Shown in pieces: positions 62,560-64,000 of a stretch of DNA of 64,000 nucleotides (position 1 is the stretch's first letter; each line of letters begins with the position of its first letter). The stretch lies in NCBI RefSeq assembly GCF_016807805.1, contig NZ_CP063362.1:5188501-5252500 (forward strand), in the 5' to 3' direction. The notes beneath the pieces are model-generated. The model searched no databases. It was not told the DNA's origin and saw only the letters and a list, made by a program, of their open reading frames with translations. This DNA is from Xanthobacter dioxanivorans. Its GTDB lineage: Bacteria > Pseudomonadota > Alphaproteobacteria > Rhizobiales > Xanthobacteraceae. The translations under genes were made by a program, and so were the position numbers.

Positions 62560-63257
62560 GCGAACACCCACACGCCGGCCACCATCGCTTCGTTAGAGCC
62601 CCATGACCACGTCAGGGTTTCATCTGGCGCCGCCCCCTCCTGAACGGGGCAATGCGTGATGGCGTGGTAGATATCGGCCCCGCTCGATTGCACATTCACC
62701 ACCGCGTCATCAATGAATGGAGCCCCTGACAAAGATGGCGCCGAAGCCGAGTCCTGATAGATCGCGAGGCACCCCACACCAAAGCCTGCGTCAGGAAGAT
62801 CAATGTCGGTTATTGTAGCAGAAGAAGCCCCACTTCCGGCATAAGTAGAGTCAAAATCAACGTGGCTCGCACCAATGACGGGGCGTCCGGTTACGCGGAA
62901 TACGCCGATCAGAACCGTGGAAATGTTTCCGCTGAACGTGATCGTCACGTCTCCCGTTGCCCCGGTCGGGACATGAGCCCATGCGGAGCCGATTGACTTT
63001 CCGATGGCCGCCCCGCCCGCCGCAGAACCAAGGGTTGCCGCGACCCCGCCAATCGTCACCGACGTGATGGTCTGGCTCCCCGGAGAGTTATGGCTGATGG
63101 CGAAGATGATTTCCCGGTCACTCGCCGGGTCGCCAAAGCTCGCGCCTGTCCACGTCTTTGACGAATAGCTGCCCCCCGAATTGTTCTGGAGCAGGTAACC
63201 GATGAACTCGATCTGCGGGCGGTTGCCGCCCCCGTGCCAGAAGCCGAACCGGCTCAC
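62556..63257 (-). CDS. Phage virion protein, probable tail/decoration component
   Basis: 233 residues from GTG 63257, which overlaps the stop upstream (GTGA): M(V)SRFGFWHGGGNRPQ. Mostly beta: TSVTIGGVAATLGSAAGG, VPTGATGDVTITFSGNISTV, DSTYAGSGASSATITDIDLP. The sequence has the feel of Ig-like or fibre-type phage structural proteins, with no enzyme motif. Exact role unknown. Confidence 0.6.
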   Translation of the reverse strand: MSRFGFWHGGGNRPQIEFIGYLLQNNSGGSYSSKTWTGASFGDPASDREIIFAISHNSPGSQTITSVTIGGVAATLGSAAGGAAIGKSIGSAWAHVPTGATGDVTITFSGNISTVLIGVFRVTGRPVIGASHVDFDSTYAGSGASSATITDIDLPDAGFGVGCLAIYQDSASAPSLSGAPFIDDAVVNVQSSGADIYHAITHCPVQEGAAPDETLTWSWGSNEAMVAGVWVFA

Positions 63258-63817
63258 GTCACCAAGGCCCCGTCCAGAGCCCACGTATTCGTCGCCACCT
63301 TGAGCAGCGTCGCGAACCGGAGCGATTCCAGACCATACTTGCTGTTGTAGCTCTCGATCGTCACCCCGGAGCCCGGAGCGAAGGTGAGCTTCCCGCCACC
63401 GGAGCACCGAACGTCAACCTGCGTCCCCACGTCGAATGCCACGTCCACATTGGGGGGCACCGTGAGCGTCTTCGCGCTGGCGTTGGTCATGTGCACTACA
63501 TTGCCCGCGTCACCAAGGGCAAGCGTCTGTGAGGTTCCGGTGTAGGTGTTGATGGTCCGGATGATGTTGGACTTCGCATCGGTCAGCGCATCGATATCGG
63601 CCTGTAGCGCGGCCTCCGCATCCGTGAGGGCCGTCGTCTGATCGGCAAGGGACTGCGTGACCGTCGCCTGATAGGTCTCGAAATCGGTCTGGTTGGTCTT
63701 CGTGCCGATCTGCTTGTTGAAGTCCTCATATCGGACGGCGGCTTTGCCCTGGTTGCCCTGCCGGCGCGTGCCGGCGAGGATTTCAAGCTGCTCCTGAAGG
63801 ACGTTGTTGTTCGCCAT
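63254..63817 (-). CDS. Phage fibre-like virion protein with coiled coil
   Basis: 187 residues from ATG 63817: MANNNVLQEQLEILAGTRRQ. A coiled-coil stretch (about residues 45-85, QATVTQSLADQTTALTDAEA, ALQADIDALTDAKSN) is followed by a beta-rich domain (NVVHMTNASAKTLTVPPNVD, FAPGSGVTIESYNSKYGLES) typical of phage fibre or receptor-binding tips. Start overlaps the stop of the partial gene upstream and its stop overlaps the next start. Confidence 0.65.
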   Translation of the reverse strand: MANNNVLQEQLEILAGTRRQGNQGKAAVRYEDFNKQIGTKTNQTDFETYQATVTQSLADQTTALTDAEAALQADIDALTDAKSNIIRTINTYTGTSQTLALGDAGNVVHMTNASAKTLTVPPNVDVAFDVGTQVDVRCSGGGKLTFAPGSGVTIESYNSKYGLESLRFATLLKVATNTWALDGALVT

Positions 63818-64000
63818 CACCGATTGCCCTTCGGATATGGCGTATCGCTGACCGACCAATTGCCGGTCGCGTCGTCATACTGGAAATAGGTCGGCGCGCG
63901 CCCTGGATTGGCCGCCTTCCATGCCGCAGCACCATGCGGAGACGGCGGCATGTTGCCAGCCGCCATGTAAGCATCGAAAGCCGCGCCTCGTTTGCCCAGC
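63817..64000 (-). CDS. Phage virion protein, C-terminal fragment at the window edge
   Basis: About 60 residues of a gene that continues past the right edge. Visible sequence reads AAFDAYMAAGNMPPSPHGAA, AWKAANPGRAPTYFQYDDAT, GNWSVSDTPYPKGNR and ends at 63819. Its stop overlaps the following ATG (TGATG). Gene identity cannot be given. Confidence 0.45.
   Translation of the reverse strand, partial: LGKRGAAFDAYMAAGNMPPSPHGAAAWKAANPGRAPTYFQYDDATGNWSVSDTPYPKGNR

Noticed and set aside
63783..63974. Arg-rich leftward frame near the right edge
   Set aside because: Out of frame with the supported partial gene 63817-64000, which has phage-like composition and a coupled stop.
1..64000. CRISPR array, IS element or transposase
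   Set aside because: No regularly spaced repeats, terminal inverted repeats with a transposase, or DDE-type protein was found on either strand.

Overview
The window is high-GC DNA of an alphaproteobacterial type. A complete calcium-type methanol dehydrogenase (mxa) operon with its own two-component regulator marks a methylotroph. I infer the Hyphomicrobiales, with a Xanthobacteraceae-like genus as the best guess; this comes from gene content and protein style, not from a search. No rRNA gene, complete tRNA gene or CRISPR array is visible.

Layout. (1) 1-8.7 kb: type II secretion genes. gspJ (cut by the edge), I, H, G, F and E run leftwards; gspD, a short prepilin peptidase and a Sel1-repeat protein run rightwards. 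(2) 9-13 kb: a 700-residue secreted protein with thaumatin-like sequence features, a plausible type II substrate, and a LuxR-type regulator. A near-identical 18-nt motif lies in the gspE/gspD spacer and between the LuxR gene and the secreted-protein gene. (3) 13-19 kb: a Tat-exported cupin, a FIST sensor protein, an aldo/keto reductase, a class III aminotransferase and a LysR regulator. (4) 19.3-30.6 kb: a catabolic cluster divergent from LysR, with aldehyde dehydrogenase, hydantoinase/oxoprolinase A and B, a four-domain rhodanese protein, an SsuABC/TauABC-like importer and a convergent AbrB-family membrane protein. (5) 31.1-32.2 kb: two adjacent cell-wall-enzyme relatives that have lost catalytic residues. 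(6) 32.5-46.9 kb: mxaF-J-G-I-R-S-A-C-K-L-D plus a YVTN propeller gene, leftwards from a shared AT-rich control region. Rightwards from it run a lipoprotein, a histidine kinase and a response regulator in the position of moxZYX. (7) 47.1-64 kb: prophage. It holds a truncated, frameshifted integrase, a 19-nt piece matching a tRNA 3' end (probable attachment core), small rightward genes of unknown function, and a compact leftward block. In transcription order that block has fibre/decoration proteins, a GNAT enzyme, an S74-domain protein, two ejection-type proteins, a tailspike, a GH108 endolysin, overlapping spanin-like genes and small genes. It continues past the right edge.

Five otherwise convincing genes (prepilin peptidase, hyuB, mxaK and two phage ejection-protein genes) each carry a single-base loss that best fits a G/C run of five or six bases. 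All five are restored by adding one base. This looks more like homopolymer under-calling in the sequence than five independent mutations, and those genes should be read as probably intact.

How it works together: methanol is oxidised in the periplasm by MxaFI, electrons pass to cytochrome cL (MxaG), MxaRSACKL(D) mature or assist the enzyme, and MoxYX probably control expression. The hyu/rhodanese/ABC cluster looks like uptake and hydrolytic degradation of a cyclic amide, possibly sulfur-containing. The prophage encodes a tailspike with a predicted sialate-O-acetylesterase-type domain and a membrane-anchored endolysin.
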